Part shown: piece by piece, positions 35,226 to 43,394 of the stretch
Position numbering within the stretch: position 1 is the first letter of the stretch
Layout of the letters: the number at the start of each line of letters is the position of its first letter
DNA from: Pseudomonas sp. PH1b
GTDB taxonomy: Bacteria > Pseudomonadota > Gammaproteobacteria > Pseudomonadales > Pseudomonadaceae
Assembly: GCF_000633395.1 (NCBI RefSeq)
Contig: NZ_AYMU01000011.1
Coordinates: 124,001-188,000 of the forward strand
Direction: 5' to 3'
DNA: 64,000 nt
Translations under genes and position numbers: made by a program
Notes under the pieces: model-generated
What the model was told of the DNA's origin: nothing
What the model saw: the letters and a program-made list of their open reading frames with translations, nothing else
The model's database searches: none

Positions 35226-35744
35226 ATGGCAACCCCAGCGTACATGTCCGTCACCGGTACCAAGCAAGGCTTGATCACTGCCGGTGCCTTCACCGCTGAC
35301 TCCGTTGGCAACACCTACCAGGAAGGTCACGAAGATCAGGTCATGGTCCAGGGCTTCAGCCACGAAGTGATCATCCCCCGCGATCCGCAGTCCGGTCAGC
35401 CCACCGGCCAGCGGGTGCACAAGCCGGTGAAGATCACCAAGGTTTTCGACAAGGCGTCACCGTTGCTGCTGGCCGCCCTGACCTCCGGCGAGCGCCTGAG
35501 CAAGATCGAGATTCAGTGGTTCCGCACCTCCGCCGCTGGCACCCAGGAGCACTACTTCACCACCACCCTGGAAGACGCGATCATCGTTGACATCAAAGAC
35601 TACATGCACAACTGCCAGGACCCGTCTAACGCACATTTCACCCACTTGGAGGACGTCGAGTTCACCTACCGCAAGATCACCTGGACCCATGAAGTATCCG
35701 GCACTTCGGGGTCCGATGACTGGCGTACCCCGGTTGCCGGCTAA
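35226..35744 (+). CDS. hcp: T6SS tube protein Hcp
   Basis: The 172-residue product is the exact usual length of H2-type Hcp. It begins ATPAYMSVTGTKQGLITAGA and contains the VQGFSHEVIIPRDPQSGQP loop and HKPVKITKVFDKASPLLLAAL. Hexamers stack to form the inner tube and chaperone small effectors. AAGGAG precedes the ATG at 35226. It has its own sigma54-like promoter and a following hairpin, so it is probably made in excess of the structural operon. Confidence 0.97.
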   Translation: MATPAYMSVTGTKQGLITAGAFTADSVGNTYQEGHEDQVMVQGFSHEVIIPRDPQSGQPTGQRVHKPVKITKVFDKASPLLLAALTSGERLSKIEIQWFRTSAAGTQEHYFTTTLEDAIIVDIKDYMHNCQDPSNAHFTHLEDVEFTYRKITWTHEVSGTSGSDDWRTPVAG

Positions 35745-35760
35745 GCCCGGCGCAGTGATT

Positions 35761-35796
35761 CAACCCCTCGGCCAGCAGGGCTGGTCGATGGGGTTG
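35761..35796 (+). terminator. Long hairpin between hcp and vgrG
   Basis: The arm at 35761-35776 (CAACCCCTCGGCCAGC) pairs with 35780-35796 around AGG with one bulge and one wobble. There is no strong T-run, so it may be a partial terminator or a 3' stabiliser that raises hcp mRNA relative to vgrG. Confidence 0.55.
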
Positions 35797-35900
35797 GCGC
35801 TTTGGGGAGGGATGGGGAAGACGCTCTGGTCCTCAGTCGAGTAGGGTAGGGATCGGAAAGAGAGTGCCAGTGAGCACTTCACAGAGTGGAGAGGGGTGGT

Positions 35901-38900
35901 ATGCGTCAAAGGGATTTGCAGTTCACTTTTTCCGTGCTGACCGCGCAGGTGGCGTTCGAGGTTGTGGAGTTCACCCTCGAAGAGGCCTTGTCCGAGCCTT
36001 ATCGGTTGACCCTCGAACTGGCGAGTGAAAACGCTGCGATCGACTTCGGCCAGATCCTCGACCAGCCGGCCCTGCTGACCCTCTGGCAAGGCGGCATGCA
36101 GGTCCGCCATGTGCATGGCCTGGTCACCCGCTTCACCCAGGGTAAAACCGGTTTTCGTCGCACCCGGTACTCGCTGCTGGTGGAGCCGCAACTGGCCCGG
36201 CTGGCGCTGAGTTCCGACTGGCGTATTTTTCAGCAAAAAACGGTGCCCGATATCCTCAAGTCGCTGCTGGACGAGCACGGCGTTCTTGCCTACCAACCCT
36301 ATATCCACACCGAACATGCGCCTCGTGAATACTGCGTCCAGGCCGGAGACACCGACCTCTATCTGTTTGACCGCCTGTCCACCGAGGAAGGCCTGTTCTA
36401 TTTTTTCAAACACGATGCAAACAGCCACACTCTGGTTCAGGGTGACAAGTTATACGTTCAGGAGCGCATCCCGGGGGCGCCGGTGCTGTACACCACGCAG
36501 CCGGCCGGGGATGCCACGCAACCTGTGCTGTACGGGTTCAGCTACACGGAAACCGTGTGCACCGCCGAGCAGACGCAGCGCGACTACAGCTTCAAGCGCC
36601 CGGCCTTCGACCAGCAGCAGAGACGGCTCGGCGACGATCTTGAGCACCAGGCTCAACGCTATGAACGCTACGATTACCCAGGCCGCTACAAGACCAGCGC
36701 AGTCGGCAAAGCCTTCACCGAAAACCGCCTGCTGGGCCATCGCCGCGATGCCCGTGTAGCGACGGTGCAAGGGGATGATCCGCGGCTGATTCCGGGTTTT
36801 TCCTTCCAGCTGACCGGGCACCCCCGCAGCGATTTCAACCGCTGGTGGCGCTCGGTACGTATTACCCACAAAGGGATACAGCACGCCAGCCAGCAAGAAG
36901 AAGCGGCTGGCGCCGAGATGGGCGTGAGTTACGACTTCAGCGCCCAGATCATTGCCGAGGACTGCGAATGGCGGCCGATGCCACTGCCCAAGCCAGTCAT
37001 CGACGGGCCGCAGGTGGCCACGGTGGTGGGTCCGGAAGGCGAGGAAATCCATACCGATGAATATGGCCGGGTGAAGATTCAGTTCCCCTGGGACCGGGAG
37101 GGACAAAACAACGGCTTCAGTTCCTGCTGGATTCGGGTTTCACAGAACTGGGCGGGGGCTGAGTGGGGCCATATGGCGATCCCGCGCATTGGCCAGGAAG
37201 TCATAGTCGATTATCTGGATGGCGACTGTGACCAGCCGATCATCACGGGCCGTACCTACCGGGCCAGCCATATGCCGCCCTACCGCCTGCCGGATCACAA
37301 GATCCTCAGCACCATCAAGAGCAAGGAACACAAGGGCAGCCGGGCCAGCGAACTGCGCATCGATGACACTACACAGCAGATCAGTGCGGCCTTGATGAGC
37401 GACCACGGCAGCAGCGCCTTGCACCTGGGGTACCTGACCCATCCCCGGCCCGAAGGTGGCGCGCCGCGTGGCGAGGGTTTTGAGCTGCGCACCGACGAGC
37501 GCGGCGCCCTGCGCGCGGCCAAGGGGCTGCTGCTCAGCACCGAGGCGCAACTGCAGGCCAGTGCCGGGCAACTGCAGCGTGGCGCGGCGATTCAAGTGCT
37601 GGAGGCCGCGCTGCAACTGGCCAAGGGGCTGGGTGACTATGCGCAAGACCATCAAGGTGTCGGGCACGACACCGAGTCACAGAAAACCCTCAGCGAGGCG
37701 GTACGCGACCTGGGGCATGGCGCCAACGACGAGTCGCAGCAGAGCAACGGCGGCAACCCGGCCATTGCCCTGAGTGGCCAGGCGGGTATCGCCGCGGTGT
37801 CTCCCAGGAGCGTCACCCTGGCGGCGGGCGAGCATATTGACAGCGTCGCCCAGCAGAACCAGCAGCTCACCTCGGGGCAGAAATTCGTGGTCAATGCTGG
37901 TACCGACCTTGGCCTGTTCGCCCAGAGCGGCGAGATGCGCCACATCACCCACCAGGGGCTGATGTTGCTGCAGGCGCAACAGAACAGCATTCGCCTGGAG
38001 GCGGATCAGAGCGTGGAAGTCAGTGCGGGCAAGCAGCACGTGCTGGTCTCCGCCAAGGAGCACATCACCCTGATGTGCGGCGGCGCCTACCTGACGCTCA
38101 AGGGCGGCAACATCGAGCTGGGCATGCCGGGGAATTTTACGGTCAAGGCGGCTAAACACAGCCTCGTCGGCGGGGCCAGCCTTGCGGCGCAGTTGCCGAA
38201 CTTCAACGTGGGCGATACCCAGCGGCGCTTCATGCTCAAGCAGATCGATGGCCAGTCGGCCATGCCCAACGTGCCTTACAAGATCACCCTGGCCAATGGT
38301 GAAATTGTCGAAGGCGTGACCGATGCACAAGGCGCGACGCAGCTGTTGCAGAAAGATGCCATGAGTATTGCCAATGTGAGCATGAAGCGTTCGAGCACGC
38401 CATTGGTTGCGGCCGCTGCGGCAGCGGGAGTGGCCGCTCTTGTGGCCAAGGCTTTCTCCGAACCTGATAGTGAAAAAGGGCGGGCCCTGACGGAGGGAGA
38501 GATCACTCTGGCGAAACGTGTGTTTGGCGACTCTATCGATTACGACAAGGTGCGCTTGCGTGATGAGGACTATGTGCCGTGGCAGGGCAAGAACTACGTA
38601 ATGGCGCCCAACGGGCACATCTACTTCGGGCAGGACTTGCGAGGTGTGGCCGACTGGAGCCTGCTGCCGGCCAATGACCGGGGCTTGTTCATTCACGAAA
38701 TGACCCACGTATGGCAACACCAGCACGGCGTAAATGTGCTGTTGGTGGGCGCCTACCAGCAGGCAAAGCAGTTCCTGATAGGAGACCAGTACCAGTATCA
38801 GGTGGAGCCTGGGAAGACGCTCAAGGACTACAACATCGAGCAGCAAGGAGACATTGTGCGTGATTACTACCAAGGCCTGGACTCTGGAAACACTCAGGTA

Positions 38901-38948
38901 CTGACGAAGCTCAAGCCTGTATTGGGCAATTTTCCGGCGGGGTACTGA
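35901..38948 (+). CDS. vgrG2b: Evolved VgrG spike with C-terminal zinc metallopeptidase domain (VgrG2b-like)
   Basis: The 1015-residue protein has the gp27-like hub (1-360), the gp5 OB-fold with HTDEYGRVKIQFPWDREGQ near 380, a DUF2345 beta-needle (about 620-770), an alanine-rich segment near 835 and a C-terminal domain with HEMTHVWQHQHG, an HExxH zinc site at His932-Glu933-His936. Length and architecture match P. aeruginosa VgrG2b, whose C-terminal metallopeptidase acts on bacteria and host cells. A repeated PxxNxPY-type linker (SAMPNVPYKITLANGE) precedes the toxin part. The start at 35901 follows GGAGAGGGG. The downstream genes match the VgrG2b island. Confidence 0.93.
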   Translation: MRQRDLQFTFSVLTAQVAFEVVEFTLEEALSEPYRLTLELASENAAIDFGQILDQPALLTLWQGGMQVRHVHGLVTRFTQGKTGFRRTRYSLLVEPQLARLALSSDWRIFQQKTVPDILKSLLDEHGVLAYQPYIHTEHAPREYCVQAGDTDLYLFDRLSTEEGLFYFFKHDANSHTLVQGDKLYVQERIPGAPVLYTTQPAGDATQPVLYGFSYTETVCTAEQTQRDYSFKRPAFDQQQRRLGDDLEHQAQRYERYDYPGRYKTSAVGKAFTENRLLGHRRDARVATVQGDDPRLIPGFSFQLTGHPRSDFNRWWRSVRITHKGIQHASQQEEAAGAEMGVSYDFSAQIIAEDCEWRPMPLPKPVIDGPQVATVVGPEGEEIHTDEYGRVKIQFPWDREGQNNGFSSCWIRVSQNWAGAEWGHMAIPRIGQEVIVDYLDGDCDQPIITGRTYRASHMPPYRLPDHKILSTIKSKEHKGSRASELRIDDTTQQISAALMSDHGSSALHLGYLTHPRPEGGAPRGEGFELRTDERGALRAAKGLLLSTEAQLQASAGQLQRGAAIQVLEAALQLAKGLGDYAQDHQGVGHDTESQKTLSEAVRDLGHGANDESQQSNGGNPAIALSGQAGIAAVSPRSVTLAAGEHIDSVAQQNQQLTSGQKFVVNAGTDLGLFAQSGEMRHITHQGLMLLQAQQNSIRLEADQSVEVSAGKQHVLVSAKEHITLMCGGAYLTLKGGNIELGMPGNFTVKAAKHSLVGGASLAAQLPNFNVGDTQRRFMLKQIDGQSAMPNVPYKITLANGEIVEGVTDAQGATQLLQKDAMSIANVSMKRSSTPLVAAAAAAGVAALVAKAFSEPDSEKGRALTEGEITLAKRVFGDSIDYDKVRLRDEDYVPWQGKNYVMAPNGHIYFGQDLRGVADWSLLPANDRGLFIHEMTHVWQHQHGVNVLLVGAYQQAKQFLIGDQYQYQVEPGKTLKDYNIEQQGDIVRDYYQGLDSGNTQVLTKLKPVLGNFPAGY

Positions 38949-38951
38949 ATC

Positions 38952-39437
38952 ATGAAAAGTCTGATTCGTACTGTGTTGTGTGCTGTGTTGTTGGTGCAGT
39001 CTCCAGCATGGGCCGTGTCCAAGCGCCCTCCGAATGTTCCCGTGACGATGGAGTCTGGTCATCCGGTAGCTGATCTTCGACTTCTGCTGGCCGATACCAA
39101 CAACCTTGAAATCAATCAAGTATTTCTTTGTCGTCGGACTGGAGCCCAATGCTACGAAACCCTATGGGACATTGACCTTCCCGACGGTTGGATTCAACCC
39201 CGAATAGTGTTGTTAGGGGACTACCCAGGTGCGGTTGTCAGAACGATGAACCCCGAAGCGTTGCAGCCAGGAGGCAGTTACAACCTTGGTATTTACTTCA
39301 ATGAGCGCAGTCGCTGGCACAAACAGACGGTCTCTAGCACCTTCTTGGAGTTTTGCGTGATAGAAGACGACGGCGTGTGGCAAATCCAGGATCCGGCGCT
39401 TTGCCTGGCTCGAAGAAATGCCGAAGAGCGGCAATGA
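38952..39437 (+). CDS. tli3: Periplasmic immunity protein, Tli3-like
   Basis: The 161-residue product has a clean signal peptide (MKSLIRTVLCAVLLVQSPAWA) and a small mature domain with four to five cysteines (FLCRRTGAQCYE, LEFCVIEDD, DPALCLA). It starts three bases after vgrG2b. In P. aeruginosa the gene between vgrG2b and tle3 encodes the periplasmic immunity protein Tli3, reported to protect against Tle3 and linked to VgrG2b. Position, signal peptide and size support the same role. A decayed second copy follows at 39453. Confidence 0.75.
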   Translation: MKSLIRTVLCAVLLVQSPAWAVSKRPPNVPVTMESGHPVADLRLLLADTNNLEINQVFLCRRTGAQCYETLWDIDLPDGWIQPRIVLLGDYPGAVVRTMNPEALQPGGSYNLGIYFNERSRWHKQTVSSTFLEFCVIEDDGVWQIQDPALCLARRNAEERQ

Positions 39438-39452
39438 CCGCCCTGAATCCAC

Positions 39453-39611
39453 AACTTCAACGAGCGGAGCCGACAGCACCAGCAGACTGTCGACAACACC
39501 GTTACCGAGTTTTGTCTGGAAGATAAACCTGACGCCTTGCAAGTCCTGGCTCGCGCAGATTGCCGGGTTCGAAGGATCGCAGAGCAACATCAAGGAAGAC
39601 ATGCACGATGA
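39453..39611 (+). pseudogene. Remnant of a second tli3-like immunity gene (3' end only)
   Basis: Fifty-two codons in this frame read NFNERSRQHQQTVDNTVTEF, clearly parallel to YFNERSRWHKQTVSSTFLEF in the intact immunity protein, then CLEDKPDALQVLARADCRV parallel to its C-terminus. There is no start codon and an in-frame stop lies at 39444. Its stop overlaps the tle3 ATG as ATGA, the kind of coupling expected for a functional ancestor. So either the upstream gene is a duplicate or the old immunity gene was deleted down to its 3' end. Confidence 0.75.
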
Positions 39612-41773
39612 ATGACGCCGTACGGATGAGGACCATTTGCACAGGTGAAGCGATCACCCTGCCGGGCGGTGGTGACGTCCACCTGATCGCGCCACCGCCC
39701 AAACCCTGCGTGACCATCGTGGTGCATGGCGTCAACGACCTTGCCGGTTGCTACGAGCGCATCGAGCGCGGCCTGTGCGAGGGGCTCAACGAACGCCTGG
39801 ACATGTCGCCGACCCTGGCCAATGGCATGAGTAATCCAGGCTTGTTGCGCCCGGCCGGCTACAGCCTGCCCGAGGACGATGAGGGCAAGGCCAGCAACCC
39901 CGACGCGGTGTACTACCGGCGCAAATTCAGTGCCTCGGCCAATGGCGCCGACACCCGAAGCGTGGTCATTCCGTTCTATTGGGGCTTTCGCGAGGAGGAG
40001 CAGCACATCATCAAGGATGCGCCCCACGGCGAGTGGATGGATCGCAATAAAAACCGCCTGGACAAGGCGGGTACGCTGGAGGGGGGGCACTTCGTCAATG
40101 CCACCACCAACCTTCCGGACATGTGGGGCAAGGGCTTCAACGGCAAGCTGTTTGGCTTCATTTCCCTGGATCTGTTTGCCGGAGAGCTGACTCACCCATT
40201 GTTCTCCGCGCCTGGACGGCGCTACATGGTGCTGGCGGCGATGCGCCTGGCGATGCTGATCAGGATCATCCGCAAGCGCTACCCCAACGACACAGTGAAT
40301 GTGGTGGGCCACAGCCAAGGCACGCTCATCACGCTACTGGCCCATGCATTTCTCAATGAGGACAAGGTGCGGCCGGCCGACGGCGTGGTGATGATCAACT
40401 CGCCCTATAGCCTGCGTGAACCCAACATGGAGAAGCTTCAGGCCTTTGGGGGGCAGCAGACTGCGCAGGCGCGCCTTGCGACCCTTGATGCCATCCTGAA
40501 GTTCATGACCGGAGCGCCCAATCCGTACCCGGCCTTGTCGAGTATCGCCCTCAAGAACTGCCAGGGTTATGGCGCCATTGGAGGGCCTGGCTGGACCGGT
40601 GGCAAAGCCTGCGAAACCACGATTGACGCCAAGAGCATTGCCTTCAACGAGCGTGACAACCGAGGCAGCGTCTACCTGTATTTCACCCCTCAGGACCAGA
40701 CCGTAGGCCTGGCCAACGTCCAGGGGATCGGCTGGCAGGGCGTTGACGAGCACCTGTATGGCAAGCCACTGCGCCGAACCTTGCCGATGAGCTTTCATCA
40801 ACGAATCTTTACCCTGCGCAAGCGCGGCGGTGAAAAGGAACTGATCGGTTTGCACACGCCACCCTATGTCTACCCATTGCTGCTCAAGGGGGAGGACACT
40901 TGGGAAGACGCCGGTCTGCCGTACAAGCAGCGGATGTCCGTGGCCCGCGCCTCTCTTGAGCAAGGGAAGTCGGTGATGCTGACCGCGCCGTTGTTGCCGG
41001 TGCCCGTTGAAACCAACTTTGACGCCGATGGCACGGTGGTCATGCCGGGGGCGGACTCAAACAGTGGCGTTTATCAGGTCAAAGACAAACTGGCGCCCAT
41101 CGATGCAGCTATCGCAGTAAGCAACAAGGCCTGGTCTCCCGAAAGTGCCAAGCACACCCGGCTGGAGTCTATTGACGAAACCGTCGCCTTCAAGCACGGG
41201 CGTGATATTGGCAGCGTTCAGGAGGCCCTCAATGAAGGCAAGGAAATATCTGAAACCACCCATGTGTTTGCCGCTCGAGCGACAGACAGCGGCAAGGTGC
41301 TGGTGACTCGTTCAGAGACCCCCTACGAGGCACGTCTGCGCCTGCAAAGTGGAGGCAAGAACAAGGAGCACGAGGAAGCGCTGTCTTTTCACTCGGCCAT
41401 TCCAAACAACCCGGAGCATAGCCGACGAGTGCTGGCGTATGACGTGGCGATAGGGGCGGGGGAGAGCGTGGATGATGTGACGTTCTATGCGTATTTGTGT
41501 CGAGTGGCGGATTGGCGGTTGGATTGGGAAATTATTGATGAGTCTGCCAATAAAGATATTGAGGTAGAACAAGACCAGCCAGACGAAGCAGTGGAGGCAC
41601 TTTATCGTCAAGAGGAGCCTAGGGATTTTGACCTGATTAACTCGACAGCCACGTATCGCGTAACTGGTGAGCTTCCTGATGCCGTGAAGGACCAAATGCC
41701 TTCCCTGGTATTCACCCAGTCTCTGACGGAACGCAAAGCGGGCCATCCCGTCCGTCCTGGAGGGCCCGTCTGA
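39608..41773 (+). CDS. tle3: T6SS lipase effector Tle3 (alpha/beta hydrolase)
   Basis: The 721-residue protein begins with an HGVNDLAG oxyanion strand near residue 40 and has the nucleophile elbow GHSQG with Ser236, followed by a DUF3274-type region. No signal peptide is present, as expected for a T6SS cargo. Tle3 enzymes are antibacterial phospholipases delivered into the target periplasm. AAGGAAG nine bases upstream supports the ATG at 39608. It lies between an immunity gene and two adaptor genes, as in the P. aeruginosa tla3-tle3-tli3-vgrG2b island. The C-terminal 100 residues are less GC-rich than the rest. Confidence 0.92.
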   Translation: MNDAVRMRTICTGEAITLPGGGDVHLIAPPPKPCVTIVVHGVNDLAGCYERIERGLCEGLNERLDMSPTLANGMSNPGLLRPAGYSLPEDDEGKASNPDAVYYRRKFSASANGADTRSVVIPFYWGFREEEQHIIKDAPHGEWMDRNKNRLDKAGTLEGGHFVNATTNLPDMWGKGFNGKLFGFISLDLFAGELTHPLFSAPGRRYMVLAAMRLAMLIRIIRKRYPNDTVNVVGHSQGTLITLLAHAFLNEDKVRPADGVVMINSPYSLREPNMEKLQAFGGQQTAQARLATLDAILKFMTGAPNPYPALSSIALKNCQGYGAIGGPGWTGGKACETTIDAKSIAFNERDNRGSVYLYFTPQDQTVGLANVQGIGWQGVDEHLYGKPLRRTLPMSFHQRIFTLRKRGGEKELIGLHTPPYVYPLLLKGEDTWEDAGLPYKQRMSVARASLEQGKSVMLTAPLLPVPVETNFDADGTVVMPGADSNSGVYQVKDKLAPIDAAIAVSNKAWSPESAKHTRLESIDETVAFKHGRDIGSVQEALNEGKEISETTHVFAARATDSGKVLVTRSETPYEARLRLQSGGKNKEHEEALSFHSAIPNNPEHSRRVLAYDVAIGAGESVDDVTFYAYLCRVADWRLDWEIIDESANKDIEVEQDQPDEAVEALYRQEEPRDFDLINSTATYRVTGELPDAVKDQMPSLVFTQSLTERKAGHPVRPGGPV

Positions 41774-43359
41774 TGCGCCGCATGCTTGCGTATGGGGCCC
41801 TCTCCGGCTTGCTCCTGACCAGCCAACTGATTCAGGCCGCCGAATCCTCATTGACGTCTATTCGCTGCTTTGCCAGTTCGGCCACGCCCGTGATTGCCTA
41901 TTCCTCGGCCAAGAAGGCTTCCACCATGACAGTTGAAACTCGCTACCGTGCACCCACTGCTTCGCCTCGTTTGGAAACTCTGGATGTGCTCAGCATTGGC
42001 ATGAGCCTGGATGTATTTCGGCAAGGACAGGCCTGGCAGGCTTTGCAAGAGCAAAATGCTAAACAGCTCGAGGCTTTACACGTCGGCAGTATCTTGCCCA
42101 TGGATCCAAAAAAGTATCCGGTAATTGCCGATGACAAAGACATGGCTTATGCCAAACGAAAAGCTGATGCATTGGAGTTGGGACTGAAGTTTTTTTTGGA
42201 AAAGTGGCCGATTCCTACTATCACGGTGGTTCGCGGCTGGAGCGCTGAAACACCGAATCTGCGTTATGCGCCTGAAAGAACTAGGCGCAGTTTGTCTGTA
42301 ATGGTCAATAACATGCGGATACCTGCAGGCTTGCATTGGCACCGAATTCGTAATCTTCAGGACGGTGTTATCTGCAATGACTCGCCCGAAGGTTTAGTCG
42401 AAAATATATTTCAACTCTTCGAGTTTTATCCTGATCTTCCTGCAGTACTGGTTTACGCCAATGAAGGATTCAACATGTCATATGCGCTTTCCGCCAGAAA
42501 GGCTCCATTGATTGGTGGGCCTGGGCCACGTAAACCCGGTGAACCCACCGACTCAATGGTCGCCCTGATCATCGGCCGTCCCGAACGCGTCGAATGGCTG
42601 CGTTATTACGCCCCCTTCACCAAGGTCAACAAGAACCCCATCGATCCCGAATTCACCGGTTGGGGCTGGCGTAAACCCGCTGTCGAATTCCAACCTTCGG
42701 AGTTCATCCCGCAACCCTGGACCGAGCGGGCCTTTGAACAATGGGACGCCTTGCCAGTGCTGGCGAAGATCCATCGTCCGGTCAGCATTTCCCTGCAGCG
42801 CCCGGACAACGGCGAGCGCCTCAAGCGCGAGGCCTTGACCGCACAACTGGCCGCTGGCTGGAAAAAAGCCACTGATGCCGTTACACCAGCACCGACCCGG
42901 GTGTTCTACGACGGTGGCCTGAAGAGCACGCCACTGGCCGAGTTGCTTCCTGCTCTGACTGCTGCCCACAGCTCACTGGACCTGCTCGATTCGCGCGAGG
43001 GCTACGACCTGACCCAGCGTTTGGGCGATACCGGCGCTGCCTCGCCGTTCGTGGGTATCGCGCTGGCGACCATGGCCAGTTACCAGAATGCCGACACCAG
43101 CGTGGTCATGCCTCTGCGCCGCAAGGATCAAACGACCTTCATCACCATCACCTCACCGACACCCGGGCAAAAGCCCGTTGGCAACAAATTTGGCATCAAC
43201 CTCATGCCCCAAACCGCCAGCAGTGACGACGGTGCTTCAGTAAAACCTGCAACGGTTGCTCCTGCAGCATCGCGGATGCCAGTTATGGAAGGGGACTACA
43301 CGCTGGAAGAGTTTCTGGCTGAGCTGAAGCCTAAAGACAATTGGATGGATGATCTCTAG
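41773..43359 (+). CDS. tla3: T6SS lipase adaptor Tla3, copy 1 (DUF2875)
   Basis: The 528-residue product has an N-terminal hydrophobic segment (LAYGALSGLLLTSQLIQA) that reads as a signal peptide or anchor, then a DUF2875/Tla3 body with RYRAPTASPRLETLDVLSIG and GWGWRKPAVEFQPSEFIPQP. Tla3 loads Tle3 onto VgrG2b. Its ATG shares one base with the tle3 stop. The second half is nearly identical to the next gene; the first half has diverged and is more AT-rich. Confidence 0.88.
   Translation: MRRMLAYGALSGLLLTSQLIQAAESSLTSIRCFASSATPVIAYSSAKKASTMTVETRYRAPTASPRLETLDVLSIGMSLDVFRQGQAWQALQEQNAKQLEALHVGSILPMDPKKYPVIADDKDMAYAKRKADALELGLKFFLEKWPIPTITVVRGWSAETPNLRYAPERTRRSLSVMVNNMRIPAGLHWHRIRNLQDGVICNDSPEGLVENIFQLFEFYPDLPAVLVYANEGFNMSYALSARKAPLIGGPGPRKPGEPTDSMVALIIGRPERVEWLRYYAPFTKVNKNPIDPEFTGWGWRKPAVEFQPSEFIPQPWTERAFEQWDALPVLAKIHRPVSISLQRPDNGERLKREALTAQLAAGWKKATDAVTPAPTRVFYDGGLKSTPLAELLPALTAAHSSLDLLDSREGYDLTQRLGDTGAASPFVGIALATMASYQNADTSVVMPLRRKDQTTFITITSPTPGQKPVGNKFGINLMPQTASSDDGASVKPATVAPAASRMPVMEGDYTLEEFLAELKPKDNWMDDL
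42581..43359 (+). repeat. Direct repeat, 3' half of tla3 copy 1
   Basis: This 779-base segment matches 44206-44984 at a constant offset of 1625 bases, with long identical runs and few mismatches until about 43240. Sequence upstream of 42581 diverges sharply, a pattern expected from gene conversion. Confidence 0.85.
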
Positions 43360-43394
43360 CGCTTGCTGATAAGGAAAGGGAGAGGGCTGTTCTG

